64,000 bases of DNA from Caballeronia sp. LZ062 (GTDB lineage: Bacteria > Pseudomonadota > Gammaproteobacteria > Burkholderiales > Burkholderiaceae): assembly GCF_031450785.1 (NCBI RefSeq), contig NZ_JARTWB010000003.1:496001-560000 (forward strand), read 5' to 3'. A model generated the notes under the pieces. It was not told where the DNA came from. It did not search any database and saw only the letters and a program-made list of their open reading frames with translations. This document shows, one piece after another, positions 35,451 through 44,296 of the stretch. The position numbers and the translations under genes were made by a program. How positions within the stretch are numbered: the first letter of the stretch is position 1; each line of letters opens with the position of its first letter.

Positions 35451-36845
35451 TCAGCCGGCCGTGGCCGCCGTGTCCATGTGATGTTTTTCATGCACGCGCT
35501 TGATGAGAAGGTTGCACACGAAGCCGATCACAAGCAGCGCCGCCATGATGTGCAGCGTCATCGTATAGGCATCCGACTTCGCGACACCGTGCGCCACTTC
35601 ATAGGCGCGGATGTAGTTCACGAGCACCGGACCCGCGATGCCCGCCGCCGCCCACGCGGTCAAGAGACGCCCGTGAATGCCGCCGACAAACGCGGTGCCG
35701 AACATGTCCGCGAGGTAAGCTGGAATCGTCGCGAAGCCGCCGCCGTACATCGACAGAATCACGCCGTACGCGAGCACGAAAAGCGCGATGTTGCCGGCCT
35801 GCGCGAATTGCGGCACGAGAAAGTAGAGCACGGCGCCGAGCGCGAAGAACACGAAGTACGTGTTCTTGCGCCCGATCCAGTCCGACGCCGACGCCCACAC
35901 GAAACGCCCGCCCATGTTGAACAGCGACAAGAGGCCGACGAAGCCCGCCGCCGCGCCCGCCGTGATGGACGACTTGAAGCTCTCCTGAATCATCACGGAG
36001 GCCTGGCCGAGCACGCCGATGCCCGCCGTCACGTTCAGAAAGAGGACGAGCCACAGCAGATAGAACTGCGGCGTCTTGAGCGCCTGATCGATGTGCACGT
36101 GGTTCTTCGTGATCATCTTGTTGGCAGTGGCGGGCGGCGTCCAGCCGGCCGGCTTCCAATCCGCCGGCGGAATGCGGATGGCGAGCGCGCCGATGGTCAT
36201 CGAGATGAAATAGAGCACGCCCAGCACCACGAAGGTCTCGGCCACGCCGACGCTCGTGGAGCTTTTGAAGTAGTTCATGAGCGCCACGGACCCGGGCGCG
36301 GCGATCATCGCGCCGCCGCCGAAGCCCATGATCGCCATGCCGGTGGCCATGCCTCGCCGGTCTGGGAACCAGCGGATGAGCGTCGATACCGGCGACACAT
36401 AGCCGAGCCCCAGGCCGATGCCGCCGATCACGCCATAGCCGAGATAGAGCAGCACGATCTGATGCAGATACACGCCGAGTGCGGACACGAGAAAGCCGCC
36501 GCCGAAGCAGCACGCCGCCGTGAACATGGTGCGGCGCGGGCCGACCTTTTCGAGCCACTTGCCGGCGAACGCCGCCGACAAGCCGAGAAACACGATGGCG
36601 AGCGAGAAGATCCAGCCGAGCGTCGTGAGCGACCAGTCGTCCGGCGTGGACTGCGTGATGCCGACGACTCGCGTCAACGGCGCATTGAACACGGAGAACG
36701 CATACGCCTGGCCGATGCAGAGGTGCACGGCGAGCGCCGCGGGCGGCACCATCCAGCGCGAGAAGCCGGGCGGGGCGATGGTCGCTTCCTTCGAAAAGAA
36801 GCCATGCGGGCCGTCTGCGGCCCCGTGCTTGATGGTGCTGTTCAT
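35451..36845 (-). CDS. OFA-family MFS transporter (oxalate/formate antiporter type)
   Basis: A 464-residue twelve-span carrier. HLCIGQAYAFSVFNAPLTR at TM1, GGIGLGLGYVSPVSTLIRWFPDRRGMATGMAIMGFGGGA across TM4-5, and GRFVWASASDWIGRK in the central loop are typical of OFA proteins. Family members exchange small organic acids such as oxalate and formate, but many import other monocarboxylates. It is followed by a 42-aa single-span partner. No oxalyl-CoA genes are adjacent. Confidence 0.85.
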   Translation of the reverse strand: MNSTIKHGAADGPHGFFSKEATIAPPGFSRWMVPPAALAVHLCIGQAYAFSVFNAPLTRVVGITQSTPDDWSLTTLGWIFSLAIVFLGLSAAFAGKWLEKVGPRRTMFTAACCFGGGFLVSALGVYLHQIVLLYLGYGVIGGIGLGLGYVSPVSTLIRWFPDRRGMATGMAIMGFGGGAMIAAPGSVALMNYFKSSTSVGVAETFVVLGVLYFISMTIGALAIRIPPADWKPAGWTPPATANKMITKNHVHIDQALKTPQFYLLWLVLFLNVTAGIGVLGQASVMIQESFKSSITAGAAAGFVGLLSLFNMGGRFVWASASDWIGRKNTYFVFFALGAVLYFLVPQFAQAGNIALFVLAYGVILSMYGGGFATIPAYLADMFGTAFVGGIHGRLLTAWAAAGIAGPVLVNYIRAYEVAHGVAKSDAYTMTLHIMAALLVIGFVCNLLIKRVHEKHHMDTAATAG

Positions 36846-37091
36846 CGTGGTCTCCGTGGCGCGCCGGTCGCCTTACGTGCAGCGTGGCGCGCTCGTCTTT
36901 GCTTTGTCGTGGGCTGTGCGCGGAGGGCCGCACCCTTACGTGTTCCGGCGACAAACATGCGATGGAACGACATATAGGCGCGACATTCCGTCACGGCTGC
37001 GCATGACGTTAGACAAGACCGTTGCGCTTTGCAATATGAACCCAGGCGCCATAAGCGTTTGCCCCAACCCGGCGGGCGGACACCGAACGGA

Positions 37092-37877
37092 TCACCAGCG
37101 CGGCGGGCGCTTCTCGATGAACGCTTGCGTACCTTCGAGCGCGGATGCTTCCATCATGTTGCAGGCCATCGTCTCGGCGGCGAGCGCATACGCGTCCTCG
37201 ACGCCTGTTTCGAGCTGCCGGTAGAAGAGCCGCTTGCCCGCCGCGACCGCTTCGCGCGGTTTGCCTGCAATGCTCGCGGCGAGCGCCCGCACCGCATCGT
37301 CGAGTTCGTGCGCAGGCGCTACGCGATTCACGAGGCCGCGCTCGCACGCGGTCTGCGCATCGATGAAGTCGCCCGTGACCAGCATCTCGAACGCGGCCTT
37401 GCGCGAGATGTTGCGCGAGAGCGGCACGCTCGGCGTCGCGCAGAAGAGGCCGAGATTTACGCCCGATACGGCGAAGCGCGCTTCATCGGATGCGACCGCG
37501 AGATCGCACATCGCGACCAGCTGACAGCCCGCCGCCGTCGCGATGCCATGCACCCGCGCGATGACCGGCTGCGGCATGTGCTGGATCGTCATCATCATGC
37601 GCGAGCAGTGTGCAAAGAGTGCGCGATAGTAGGCAAGCGAAGGCGTGGCGCGCATCTCCTTCAGATCGTGGCCGGCGCAAAATGCGCGTCCCGCGCCCGC
37701 GATGACGACGACGCGCGCATCGGATTGCGCAACGCGATTTAGTTCGGACTCCAGCGCATCGAGCATGGACTCCGAGAGTGCATTGAACGCGTGCGGGCGG
37801 TTCATCGTGAGCCGCACCGCGCCTTGGACGCCGTATGCGTCGTATTCGACCTGAACGAGTGCTTCTTCGTTGTTCAT
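37092..37877 (-). CDS. Enoyl-CoA hydratase/isomerase-family protein (ECHDC3-like)
   Basis: A 261-residue crotonase-fold protein. AFCAGHDLKEM forms the first oxyanion-hole strand and GIATAAGCQLVAMCDLAVAS the second. At the positions where classical hydratases carry catalytic glutamates, the sequence is GVNLGLFCATPSVPL, as in ECHDC3-type proteins, so ordinary hydratase activity is doubtful. It is the last gene of an operon with an acyl-CoA ligase (10-bp gap) and two GSTs. It may act on another acyl-CoA or as a hydrolase or isomerase. Confidence 0.8.
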   Translation of the reverse strand: MNNEEALVQVEYDAYGVQGAVRLTMNRPHAFNALSESMLDALESELNRVAQSDARVVVIAGAGRAFCAGHDLKEMRATPSLAYYRALFAHCSRMMMTIQHMPQPVIARVHGIATAAGCQLVAMCDLAVASDEARFAVSGVNLGLFCATPSVPLSRNISRKAAFEMLVTGDFIDAQTACERGLVNRVAPAHELDDAVRALAASIAGKPREAVAAGKRLFYRQLETGVEDAYALAAETMACNMMEASALEGTQAFIEKRPPRW

Positions 37878-37887
37878 CTCGTCTCCG

Positions 37888-39531
37888 TCAAACGTCGATG
37901 GCCCCGACCGAGCCCGCGCGCTTGCGCAACTCGAACTTCTGAATCTTGCCGGTCGATGTCTTCGGCAACTCGCAGAATTCGACTGCGCGCGGCACTTTGA
38001 AGCCCGCGAGCAGCGTCTTGCAGTGCGCGATCAGTTCTTCGGCGCTCACCTGCGCGCCCGCCTTCAGTTCGACGAATGCGCAGGGCGTCTCGCCCCAGCG
38101 CGGATCGGGCTTCGCGACGACCGCGACCGCCATCACGGCTGGATGCCGGTACAGCGCGTCTTCCACTTCGATACTCGATATGTTCTCGCCGCCCGAGATG
38201 ATGATGTCCTTGCTGCGATCCTTGATTCGCACATAGCCGTCGGGATACGCGACCGCCAGATCGCCGGTATGAAACCAGCCGCCGCGAAACGCTTCTTGCG
38301 TCGCGCTCGCGTTCTTGAGATAGCCTTTCATCATGATGTTGCCGCGAAACATGATCTCGCCGATGCGCTCGCCGTCAGCCGGAACCGGCTCCATCGTCAA
38401 GGGATCGCGCACGCTGACCGCATCCTGCAAGTGATAGCGCACGCCTTGACGCGCATTGAGCCGCGCGCGTTCGCCGATATCCAGCGTGCTCCATTCGGCT
38501 TGTTGCGCGCAGACCGTAGCGGGTCCGTAGACCTCGGTAAGACCATACACATGCGTCAGTTCGAAGCCGAGGCGCTCCATGCCTTCGATCATCGCGGCGG
38601 GCGGCGCCGCGCCCGCGACCATCGCGTGCACCTTCTGTGTGATGCCGGCCTTCACGTCGTCCGGCGCGTTGACGAGCAGGTTCTGCACGATGGGCGCGCC
38701 GCAATAATGCGTGACGCCCTCGCTGCGAATGAGATCGAAAATGGTCTTCGCGTCGATTTTGCGCAGGCACACGTTGACGCCCGCGCGCGCGGCCACGGTC
38801 CACGGAAAACACCATCCGTTGCAGTGAAACATCGGCAGCGTCCAGAGATACACCGCATGCTTCGGCATATCCCATTCGAGTATGTTGCTGACCGCATTCG
38901 TATAAGCGCCGCGATGATGATAGACGACGCCTTTCGGATTGCCCGTGGTCCCCGACGTGTAGTTCAGGCAGATGGCGTTCCATTCATCGGATGGCGGCAG
39001 CCAGTCGTACGCCGCGTCGCCACTCGCGAGCAGCGACTCATAGTCGATTTCGCCGATGCGCTCGCCTTCGCCCGTGTAGTGCGGATCATCGACGTCGATC
39101 ACGATCAGCGGTTGCGGCACGTCCGCGAGCGCCTTCTTCATGACCGCCGAGAACTCGCGGTCCACCAGCACCGCTTTCGCTTCGCCGTGCGTCAGCATGA
39201 AGGCGAGCGTCGCGGCATCGAGGCGCGTGTTGAGGGTGTTGAGCACGGCGCCCGTCATCGGCACGCCGAAATGCGCTTCGACCATCTCGGGCGTGTTCGG
39301 CAGCATGGCCGCCACCGTATCGCCGATACCGATGCAACGCGATGCCAGCGCCGACGCGAGACGCCGCGTGCGTGCGTAGGTCTCGGCCCATGTGCGACGC
39401 ACGTCGCCATGCACGACCGCGAGCCGCGTGGGATACACCGACGCCGCGCGTTCGATGAACGTGAGCGGCGTGAGCGCGGCGAAGTTCGCGGCGGTCTTGG
39501 GAAGGCCTTCGTCGTACATGTTCGCGGTCAT
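37888..39531 (-). CDS. Acyl-CoA synthetase (AMP-forming), DmdB-like group
   Basis: A 547-residue adenylate-forming ligase. The P-loop-like YTSGTTGNPKGVVYHHRGAY, the A4/A5 region YGLTEVYGPATVC, the hinge YPDGYVRIKDRSKDIIISGGENISSIEVEDAL and the C-terminal lysine in PKTSTGKIQKFELR are all intact. It activates a carboxylic acid to its CoA thioester in the cytoplasm; close relatives act on 3-methylthiopropionate and medium- or short-chain acids. It sits between a GST and an ECH-like gene, probably in one transcript. Confidence 0.88.
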   Translation of the reverse strand: MTANMYDEGLPKTAANFAALTPLTFIERAASVYPTRLAVVHGDVRRTWAETYARTRRLASALASRCIGIGDTVAAMLPNTPEMVEAHFGVPMTGAVLNTLNTRLDAATLAFMLTHGEAKAVLVDREFSAVMKKALADVPQPLIVIDVDDPHYTGEGERIGEIDYESLLASGDAAYDWLPPSDEWNAICLNYTSGTTGNPKGVVYHHRGAYTNAVSNILEWDMPKHAVYLWTLPMFHCNGWCFPWTVAARAGVNVCLRKIDAKTIFDLIRSEGVTHYCGAPIVQNLLVNAPDDVKAGITQKVHAMVAGAAPPAAMIEGMERLGFELTHVYGLTEVYGPATVCAQQAEWSTLDIGERARLNARQGVRYHLQDAVSVRDPLTMEPVPADGERIGEIMFRGNIMMKGYLKNASATQEAFRGGWFHTGDLAVAYPDGYVRIKDRSKDIIISGGENISSIEVEDALYRHPAVMAVAVVAKPDPRWGETPCAFVELKAGAQVSAEELIAHCKTLLAGFKVPRAVEFCELPKTSTGKIQKFELRKRAGSVGAIDV

Positions 39532-39562
39532 GATCGTTTGCCTCGTGCGGATTCGGCGGTTA

Positions 39563-40198
39563 TCAGGCCAGATCGTCGAGCTTCACTTCGAAGCCGCGCC
39601 GCACGCCGTCACGCGCGAACAGCGCTTCGTACCAACGCTTCACGTTCGGATAATCGTCGAGCGAGACTTGATGCCGCTCATGACGCCACGCCCAGCCGAG
39701 TATCGCGAAGTCGGCAACGGACAAGGTACCCGCGACGTACTCGACTTCGCCGAGCCGCTTGTCGAGCACGCCGTACAAGCGGCGCGTCTCGTCGGAATAG
39801 CGTTTGAGGCCATAGCGCCGGTCGCTTTCCGCTTCGACCATGCGAAAGTGATGCACCTGTCCCGGCATCGGGCCGAAGCCGCCCATCTGCCACATCAGCC
39901 ATTCCAGCACGGGCACGCGTTCACGCAGACTCGCTGGCAGGAACTTGCCGGTCTTCTCGCCGAGATACAGCAGAATGGCGCCGGATTCGAATACGCTGAT
40001 CGGCTGGCCGTCAGGACCGTCCGGATCGACGATGGCGGGAATGCGATTGTTCGGGCTGATGCGCAAAAACTCAGGCGCATGCTGCTCGCCCTTCGTGATG
40101 TTCACGGTTTTGACCGTATAGGGCAGTTGCATTTCCTCGAGCGCGACGCTGATCTTGCGTCCGTTCGGCGTGTTCCACGTATGCAGTTCGATAGTCAT
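39563..40198 (-). CDS. Glutathione S-transferase (nu-class-like, YfcG type)
   Basis: A 211-residue GST: N-terminal thioredoxin fold with the catalytic-region NTPNGRKISVALEE, the cis-Pro motif NNRIPAIVDPDG and the glutathione-binding ESGAILLYLGEK, then an alpha-helical C-terminal domain. NTPNG at residues 9-13 is typical of the YfcG/YghU group, which binds glutathione disulfide and reduces disulfides. It is in an operon with a second, different GST and CoA-thioester genes. Confidence 0.85.
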   Translation of the reverse strand: MTIELHTWNTPNGRKISVALEEMQLPYTVKTVNITKGEQHAPEFLRISPNNRIPAIVDPDGPDGQPISVFESGAILLYLGEKTGKFLPASLRERVPVLEWLMWQMGGFGPMPGQVHHFRMVEAESDRRYGLKRYSDETRRLYGVLDKRLGEVEYVAGTLSVADFAILGWAWRHERHQVSLDDYPNVKRWYEALFARDGVRRGFEVKLDDLA

Positions 40199-40225
40199 GG
40201 CGTGTCGTTCTCGATAGGGTGACAG

Positions 40226-40861
40226 TCAGGTCAGTTCCGGCGCGACATAGCGTTGAAAGCCCGCGCGCGCAGACTGCCGCGCGTACCAGCGTTCGAGCTC
40301 GGGCAGTGACGGCCGCACGAGTTCCGCGATGCCGTACCAGCGACGCGCATACGCCGCGATGACGATATCGGCGAGCGTGAACGTGCCGCCTTCGAGATAG
40401 TCGCGGCCCTTGAGATGCGCGTCGACCATGCGCCAGAGCTTCTCCACGTCGGCGGCGTCCGCTTCGAGCTGTTTCACGTGACGCTTCGCCTGCGGCGTGC
40501 GGATATAGCCCCAGAACACGGGCCGTTCGGCGGGTTGCAGCGTCGACAGTGTCCAGTCCAGCCAGCGGTCCACGCTTGCACGCACCTTCGGTTCGGCGGG
40601 ATACAGCGCATCGTCGCGGCCATATTGCATGACCAGATAGCGGATGATCGAATTCGATTCCCACAGCACGAAGTCGCCGTCCACGAGCGTGGGTATGCGT
40701 CCTGTGGGGTTCATCGCCAGATAGCCGGGTTCGTGATTGCGCCCGAACTGCATGCCGGCGTCGATGCGCTCATAGTCGAGACTCAACTCGTCGCAACACC
40801 ACAGCACCTTCTGCACGTTGACCGAATTCGCGCGGCCCCAAATGGTCAGCATCGACGTCAC
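40226..40861 (-). CDS. Glutathione S-transferase
   Basis: A 211-residue GST of a different subgroup from its neighbour. The N-terminal domain has WGRANSVNVQKVLWCCDEL, NPTGRIPTLVDGDFVLWESNSIIRYL, and the C-terminal helical domain contains LADIVIAAYARRW. The second Met (codon 4, MLTIWGRANS) is an equally plausible start. First gene of the four-gene minus-strand operon. It is divergent from the Liv-type ABC operon across 265 bp, which otherwise holds only the hairpin element near 41.1 kb. Confidence 0.85.
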   Translation of the reverse strand: MTSMLTIWGRANSVNVQKVLWCCDELSLDYERIDAGMQFGRNHEPGYLAMNPTGRIPTLVDGDFVLWESNSIIRYLVMQYGRDDALYPAEPKVRASVDRWLDWTLSTLQPAERPVFWGYIRTPQAKRHVKQLEADAADVEKLWRMVDAHLKGRDYLEGGTFTLADIVIAAYARRWYGIAELVRPSLPELERWYARQSARAGFQRYVAPELT

Positions 40862-41055
40862 CTCCGTTGAGTATTTCGTTCATCGACAAGCATAGCGTCT
40901 AACGATGACGCGCTGTACGTTGCGGCTTTGCAGCATGACATGCGCGATCCTTTCTATCGTAAGTACTGATTCAGCACCTACTGAGCGAATGCTACTGTTG
41001 GGCGCGCATCCTTAACAGCTGCACTGTATTGGGATGACGTCGGTCCATAACGATC

Positions 41056-41120
41056 AAAGCGCAGTTCCTGCATGGGCCAGAGAGCGCGCGCTCGAGCGCC
41101 GGCTCTGGACGACAAGGAGA
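41056..41120 (+). promoter_or_regulatory. Single copy of the array-type hairpin in the binding-protein gene leader
   Basis: CCAGAG (41077-41082) pairs with CTCTGG (41103-41108), enclosing GCGC-TCGA-GCGC (41088-41099). It is followed by GACAAGGAGA and, 6 nt on, the start codon at 41127. Both the flank (AAAGCGCAGTTCCTGCATGGG) and the arrangement hairpin, GACA, Shine-Dalgarno, ATG match the last unit of the tandem array at 20.8 kb. This suggests a structured 5' leader shared by two genes. Confidence 0.6.
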
Positions 41121-41126
41121 CGAGAC

Positions 41127-42386
41127 ATGTCCAGGTGCAAGACGTGGCGACTGCATGGTTTCATGGCGACGGGCGCCATGATGACGGGGCTGGGCTTGAT
41201 CGGCACGGCTCACGCGGCGGGGGAGCCGCTCAAGATCGGCGTGATCAGCGAGGAATCGTCGGTGGCGGGCGCGTCCATCAGCAAGTCCGCGCAGATGGCC
41301 GCCGACGAAATCAACGCGCACGGCGGCGTGGATGGCCGCAAGATTGAGATCGTCGCCTATGACGATCACTCTTCCGCGTCGGACGGCGTGCGCGCGTTCC
41401 AGCGCGCGGCGAATCAGGACAAGGTGGTCGCGATCATCGGCAGCTACATTAGCGAAGTGGCGCTCGCGATGGAGCCGTGGTCCGCGCGCCTCAAGATGCC
41501 GTTCATCACGCCGGGCGCGGCGAGCAACGAGATATCGAAGCACGTCCACGACGACTACGACCACTACAAGTACACGTTCCACGGCTGGATGACGTCCGCG
41601 TTCATCGCGCAATCCATCTGCGACTTCTCGCACGATATCCTCGTCGGCCAGTTCAAGATGAAGACGACCGTGGTGATGAGCGAGGACGCCGCGTGGACCA
41701 AGCCGCTCGACGAACGCTATATGGAGTGTCTGCCGAAGGCAGGGCTTCAGGTGCTGGACCATATCCGCTTCAATCCCGATACGTCGGACTTCACGCCCAT
41801 CTTTAACCAGATCGAGGCGAAGCATCCGGATACGATCACGACCGGCATCAGCCACGTGGGCGTGCAGCCGACCGTGCAATGGCACGACCAGCAAGTGCCT
41901 ATTCCGATGACGGGCCAAAGCTCGCAAGCCACGACGACAAGTTTCTGGAAGGACACCAACGGCGCGACCGAAGGCGTGATTACCGCATCGGCGGCGGCGC
42001 CGGGTGTGGCGGTGACGCCGAAGACGGTGCCGTTCGTCGATGCGTATCAGAAGAAGTTCGGCGTGTCGCCTGCGTATGACGGCTTCACGAGCTACGACCT
42101 CGTCTATATCCTCGCGGATGCGATCCATCGCAATCAGGGCTCCACCGATCCCGACAAAATGGTCGATGCGCTCGAAAAGACGGACTACGTGGGCACGATC
42201 GGCCGCTGGCAGTTTTACGGCAAGAACGATCAGTTCACGCACGCGCTGAAGTACGGCCCGGGCTATATCACCGGCATCAATCTGCAATGGCAGGACGGCA
42301 AGCAAGTGGCGATCTGGCCGGCGTCCATCGCGAACGCGAAGGTCAAGTTCCCCGCCTTCGTCAAGGTGCAGCAGGCGGCGAAGTAG
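41127..42386 (+). CDS. Liv-type ABC transporter substrate-binding protein
   Basis: A 419-residue periplasmic binding protein of the branched-chain amino-acid/amide class. The signal peptide (residues 1-~30, ending GTAHAA) leads into EPLKIGVISEESSVAG, then ADEINAHGGVDGRKIEIVAYDD and AIIGSYISEVALAM. The start at 41127 is set by CAAGGAGAC; the 31 upstream in-frame codons overlap the leader hairpin. It heads an operon with two permeases and a fused ATPase. The ligand could be an amino acid, amide or aromatic acid. Confidence 0.9.
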   Translation: MSRCKTWRLHGFMATGAMMTGLGLIGTAHAAGEPLKIGVISEESSVAGASISKSAQMAADEINAHGGVDGRKIEIVAYDDHSSASDGVRAFQRAANQDKVVAIIGSYISEVALAMEPWSARLKMPFITPGAASNEISKHVHDDYDHYKYTFHGWMTSAFIAQSICDFSHDILVGQFKMKTTVVMSEDAAWTKPLDERYMECLPKAGLQVLDHIRFNPDTSDFTPIFNQIEAKHPDTITTGISHVGVQPTVQWHDQQVPIPMTGQSSQATTTSFWKDTNGATEGVITASAAAPGVAVTPKTVPFVDAYQKKFGVSPAYDGFTSYDLVYILADAIHRNQGSTDPDKMVDALEKTDYVGTIGRWQFYGKNDQFTHALKYGPGYITGINLQWQDGKQVAIWPASIANAKVKFPAFVKVQQAAK

Positions 42387-42471
42387 GTCATTGCCGCATG
42401 CATAGTCGCGCGGGCGCTTCTCGAGCGGAGAACGCCCGCATCGATACGCGGGTTCACATCGAAGGCCGGGT

Positions 42472-43347
42472 ATGCTGCCACTGCAGATTCTTATCGACGG
42501 TTTCGCCATCAGCTCGCTCTATGCGCTCGGCGCGATAGGCTTCACGCTTATCTTCGGCGTGTCAGGCGTGCTCAATCTCGCGCATGGCGGCGTGATGCTC
42601 GTCGCCGCGCTGCTCGGCTGGATGTTCGCGGGCGAGGCGGGCTTGGGCACCTACCTCGGCACGTTGCTCGGCGTCGTATGCGGGATGATCGCCGCGTACA
42701 TCACGTACCTCATGGTCGTGCGGCCCATTCAGCGTTCTGCCGCCATTCCGCGTGAAGAGAAGGAAATCTTCGTGCTCACGGGCACGCTCCTGTGGGGCAT
42801 CATGATCCAGCAGGGCATGGCGTATCTCTTTACCGACAACCCCATCACGATGCGCCCGCTTATCGGTGGCGTCATGAGCATCGCGGGCGTGCGGGTGCCT
42901 TACAACGAGATCATGATCGCGGTGGTGTGCTGGGTCGTGATCGGCCTGTTGTGGCTCTTCGTCAATCGCACGCGGGCGGGCAAGGCGCTGCTCGCCGCGT
43001 CGATGAATCCGCGCGGCCTTACGCTGCTCGGCTTCGAACTGTCGGGCATCTATTTGCTCGCGTGGACCATCTACGGCGTGCTGGCGGGTATCGCGGGCGT
43101 GCTGCTCGCATCGTTTCTCGGCGTGAGCACGAACAACACGGGGCAACTCACGGCGAGCGCGTTTTCCATCGTGGTGCTGGGCGGGCTCGGCAGCGTGTCG
43201 GGGTCGCTCATGGCGGCGTATGTCGTGGGTTATCTTGAGACCGTCACCGCGTATTTGATCGCACCGACGCTGCGGCCTTTGCCCGCGTTGCTGCTGCTGG
43301 TGCTCGTCGTGTATGTGCGGCCGCAAGGCTTCCTCGGGCGGCGTTGA
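42472..43347 (+). CDS. livH: Liv-type ABC transporter permease (LivH class)
   Basis: A 291-residue inner-membrane permease with about eight spans. IDGFAISSLYALGAIGFTLIFGVSGVLNLAHGGVMLVAA is the LivH N-terminal signature, and NPRGLTLLGFELSGIYLLAW and FSIVVLGGLGSVSGSLMAAYVVG complete the family pattern. It follows the binding-protein gene by 85 bp and precedes LivM by 13 bp. The import direction and ligand follow the binding protein. Confidence 0.9.
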   Translation: MLPLQILIDGFAISSLYALGAIGFTLIFGVSGVLNLAHGGVMLVAALLGWMFAGEAGLGTYLGTLLGVVCGMIAAYITYLMVVRPIQRSAAIPREEKEIFVLTGTLLWGIMIQQGMAYLFTDNPITMRPLIGGVMSIAGVRVPYNEIMIAVVCWVVIGLLWLFVNRTRAGKALLAASMNPRGLTLLGFELSGIYLLAWTIYGVLAGIAGVLLASFLGVSTNNTGQLTASAFSIVVLGGLGSVSGSLMAAYVVGYLETVTAYLIAPTLRPLPALLLLVLVVYVRPQGFLGRR

Positions 43348-43360
43348 CCGGAGCACGCAC

Positions 43361-44296
43361 ATGAACAACGTGAATCGCCTGTTCCGTTCGCGCGTGCTGT
43401 GGGCCGCGGTGCTGCTCGCCGTCATTGCGACGACTTTGCCGTCGTGGCTATCCGGCTACATTCTCGGCGTGCTGACGGTCGCGTATTACTTCGGCGTCTT
43501 CGCGATGTCGTGGGATCTGCTCTTCGGCTTCGCGGGCGAAGTGAATTTCGGACCGACGTTTCTGATCGGCCTCGGCGCGTATTCGGCCGCCATGCTCAAC
43601 GCGCACTGGAGCGCACCGATACCGGTCTGCGTGATCGCGGGCGGTCTTGTCGCGCTGATCGGCGGGCTGCTGCTCGCCGTGCCCGCGCTACGCCTGCGCG
43701 GTCCTTACTTCGGGCTTGTCACGCTCGTGGCGGTGTTGCTGTTGCAGAACGCCATCGTGATCTTCGCCGGTCTGACAGGCGGCGAAATCGGCATGATGGT
43801 GCCCGACGTCATGTCCGTCGATGCGAACCACAATTATTGGATCGCGCTCGCGTTCCTCATCGTGTGCGCGATTGTGCTGTTCGGCTTGTCGCGTTCGGCC
43901 ATCGGCCTCATTCTGCAAGCGAGCGGACAGGACACCGTCGGCGCGCAGGCGCTCGGCTTCAACGTGACGAAGCACAAGCTCGCGGCCTTCTGCATCAGCG
44001 CGGTGTTCTCGGGCGTCGCGGGCGCGATGCTCGTCTTTTATCAGGGCACGGCATCCGTGAGCACAGTGGTCGATCTCGGCGTGGGCGTTCAGATCATCAT
44101 CGCGGCGGTGCTCGGCGGCCGGCGCACGATCCTCGGCGCGGTGCTCGGTGCGATCTTCCTGATCGTCGCGGGCGAGTTCCTGCGTCCGCTCGGGCAGATC
44201 AACACGTTCGTGGTCGCCGCCGTGGCGCTCGCGGTCATCCTGTTCTTTCCGGACGGGCTGCTCGGCAACCTGCTGCGCGTGAGGGAGCGCGAATGA
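43361..44296 (+). CDS. livM: Liv-type ABC transporter permease (LivM class)
   Basis: A 311-residue second permease with about ten spans. MSWDLLFGFAGEVNFGPTFLIGLGAY is the LivM signature, followed by LRLRGPYFGLVTLVAVLLLQ and GSAHL-like coupling region ILQASGQDTVGAQALGFNVTKHKLAAF. The ATG at 43361 is preceded by a GGAG. The TGA overlaps the next ATG (ATGA), coupling its translation to the fused ATPase. Confidence 0.9.
   Translation: MNNVNRLFRSRVLWAAVLLAVIATTLPSWLSGYILGVLTVAYYFGVFAMSWDLLFGFAGEVNFGPTFLIGLGAYSAAMLNAHWSAPIPVCVIAGGLVALIGGLLLAVPALRLRGPYFGLVTLVAVLLLQNAIVIFAGLTGGEIGMMVPDVMSVDANHNYWIALAFLIVCAIVLFGLSRSAIGLILQASGQDTVGAQALGFNVTKHKLAAFCISAVFSGVAGAMLVFYQGTASVSTVVDLGVGVQIIIAAVLGGRRTILGAVLGAIFLIVAGEFLRPLGQINTFVVAAVALAVILFFPDGLLGNLLRVRERE

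Noticed and set aside
41034..41126. Longer start for the Liv binding protein
   Set aside because: The extra 31 codons cover the hairpin leader and would bury the signal peptide; CAAGGAGAC before 41127 marks the better start.
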